Shown in pieces: positions 5,999 to 6,009 of a DNA stretch of 6,009 bases. A program made the translations under genes and the position numbers. Each line of letters opens with the position of its first letter. The stretch's first letter is position 1. The DNA is taken from contig JAQNCU010000194.1 in assembly GCA_029077775.1 (NCBI GenBank), positions 1 through 6,009 on the forward strand, in the 5' to 3' direction. The notes under the pieces are model-generated. The model saw only the letters and a list, made by a program, of their open reading frames with translations. It made no database searches and was not told where the DNA came from. This DNA comes from Acidocella sp. (lineage in GTDB: Bacteria > Pseudomonadota > Alphaproteobacteria > Acetobacterales > Acetobacteraceae).

Positions 5999-6009
5999 AT
6001 GATACGGGA
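5999..6009 (+). CDS. Possible start of a further gene at the right edge
   Basis: An ATG at 5999 is preceded by GAGGA at 5986-5990 with an 8-base spacer, a good ribosome binding site. Only M-I-R and part of a fourth codon are visible, so no family can be named. It could be chance. On the opposite strand a short open stretch ending in TGA near 5976 would also fit the end of a gene entering from the right. Confidence 0.25.

Noticed and set aside
1..6009. CRISPR arrays, tRNA or rRNA genes, riboswitches
   Set aside because: No regularly spaced direct repeats, cloverleaf, rRNA-like sequence or known riboswitch core was seen on either strand.

Overview
The window looks like chromosomal DNA of a high-GC alphaproteobacterium. 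My best guess is the Acetobacteraceae, because the large glycosyltransferase with repeated 'GW' domains and the YPDV-repeat protein resemble proteins I associate with that group. This placement is inference: there is no rRNA or other phylogenetic marker in the window. Protein-coding sequence is dense and GC-rich, apart from one very AT-rich gap at about 2430-2636 (about 29% GC when I counted 2461-2640).

Layout, left to right: (1) the 5' part of a minus-strand family-9 glycosyltransferase (heptosyltransferase-like), running off the left edge; (2) a short divergent gap; (3) a plus-strand pair with a 4-base ATGA overlap, namely a YgfZ/CAF17-type folate-binding Fe-S maintenance protein and a DUF3833-type lipoprotein; (4) a minus-strand gene of 150 codons encoding two 41-residue YPDV/EGR repeats, whose 3' end overlaps the lipoprotein gene convergently by 47 bases; (5) an AT-rich divergent regulatory gap carrying an extended -10 promoter; (6) a 1031-residue plus-strand protein with three N-terminal GW repeats, a GT2 domain and a GT4-like GT-B domain; (7) a 3' non-coding tail with two consecutive long inverted repeats, and a possible start of another gene at the last 11 bases.

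Functionally there are two themes. One is cell-surface glycan assembly: the GT9 enzyme, the GW-GT2-GT4 protein, and probably the YPDV protein, whose repeat type I associate with surface and glycan proteins. The other is housekeeping: YgfZ with the translationally coupled lipoprotein. The most interesting stretch is 1965-5919. Here a lower-GC small repeat protein and a multidomain glycosyltransferase diverge from an AT-rich promoter region, and the unit is closed on the right by a 72-base imperfect palindrome that may be a dispersed repeat. No CRISPR array, tRNA, rRNA or complete transposase is visible.
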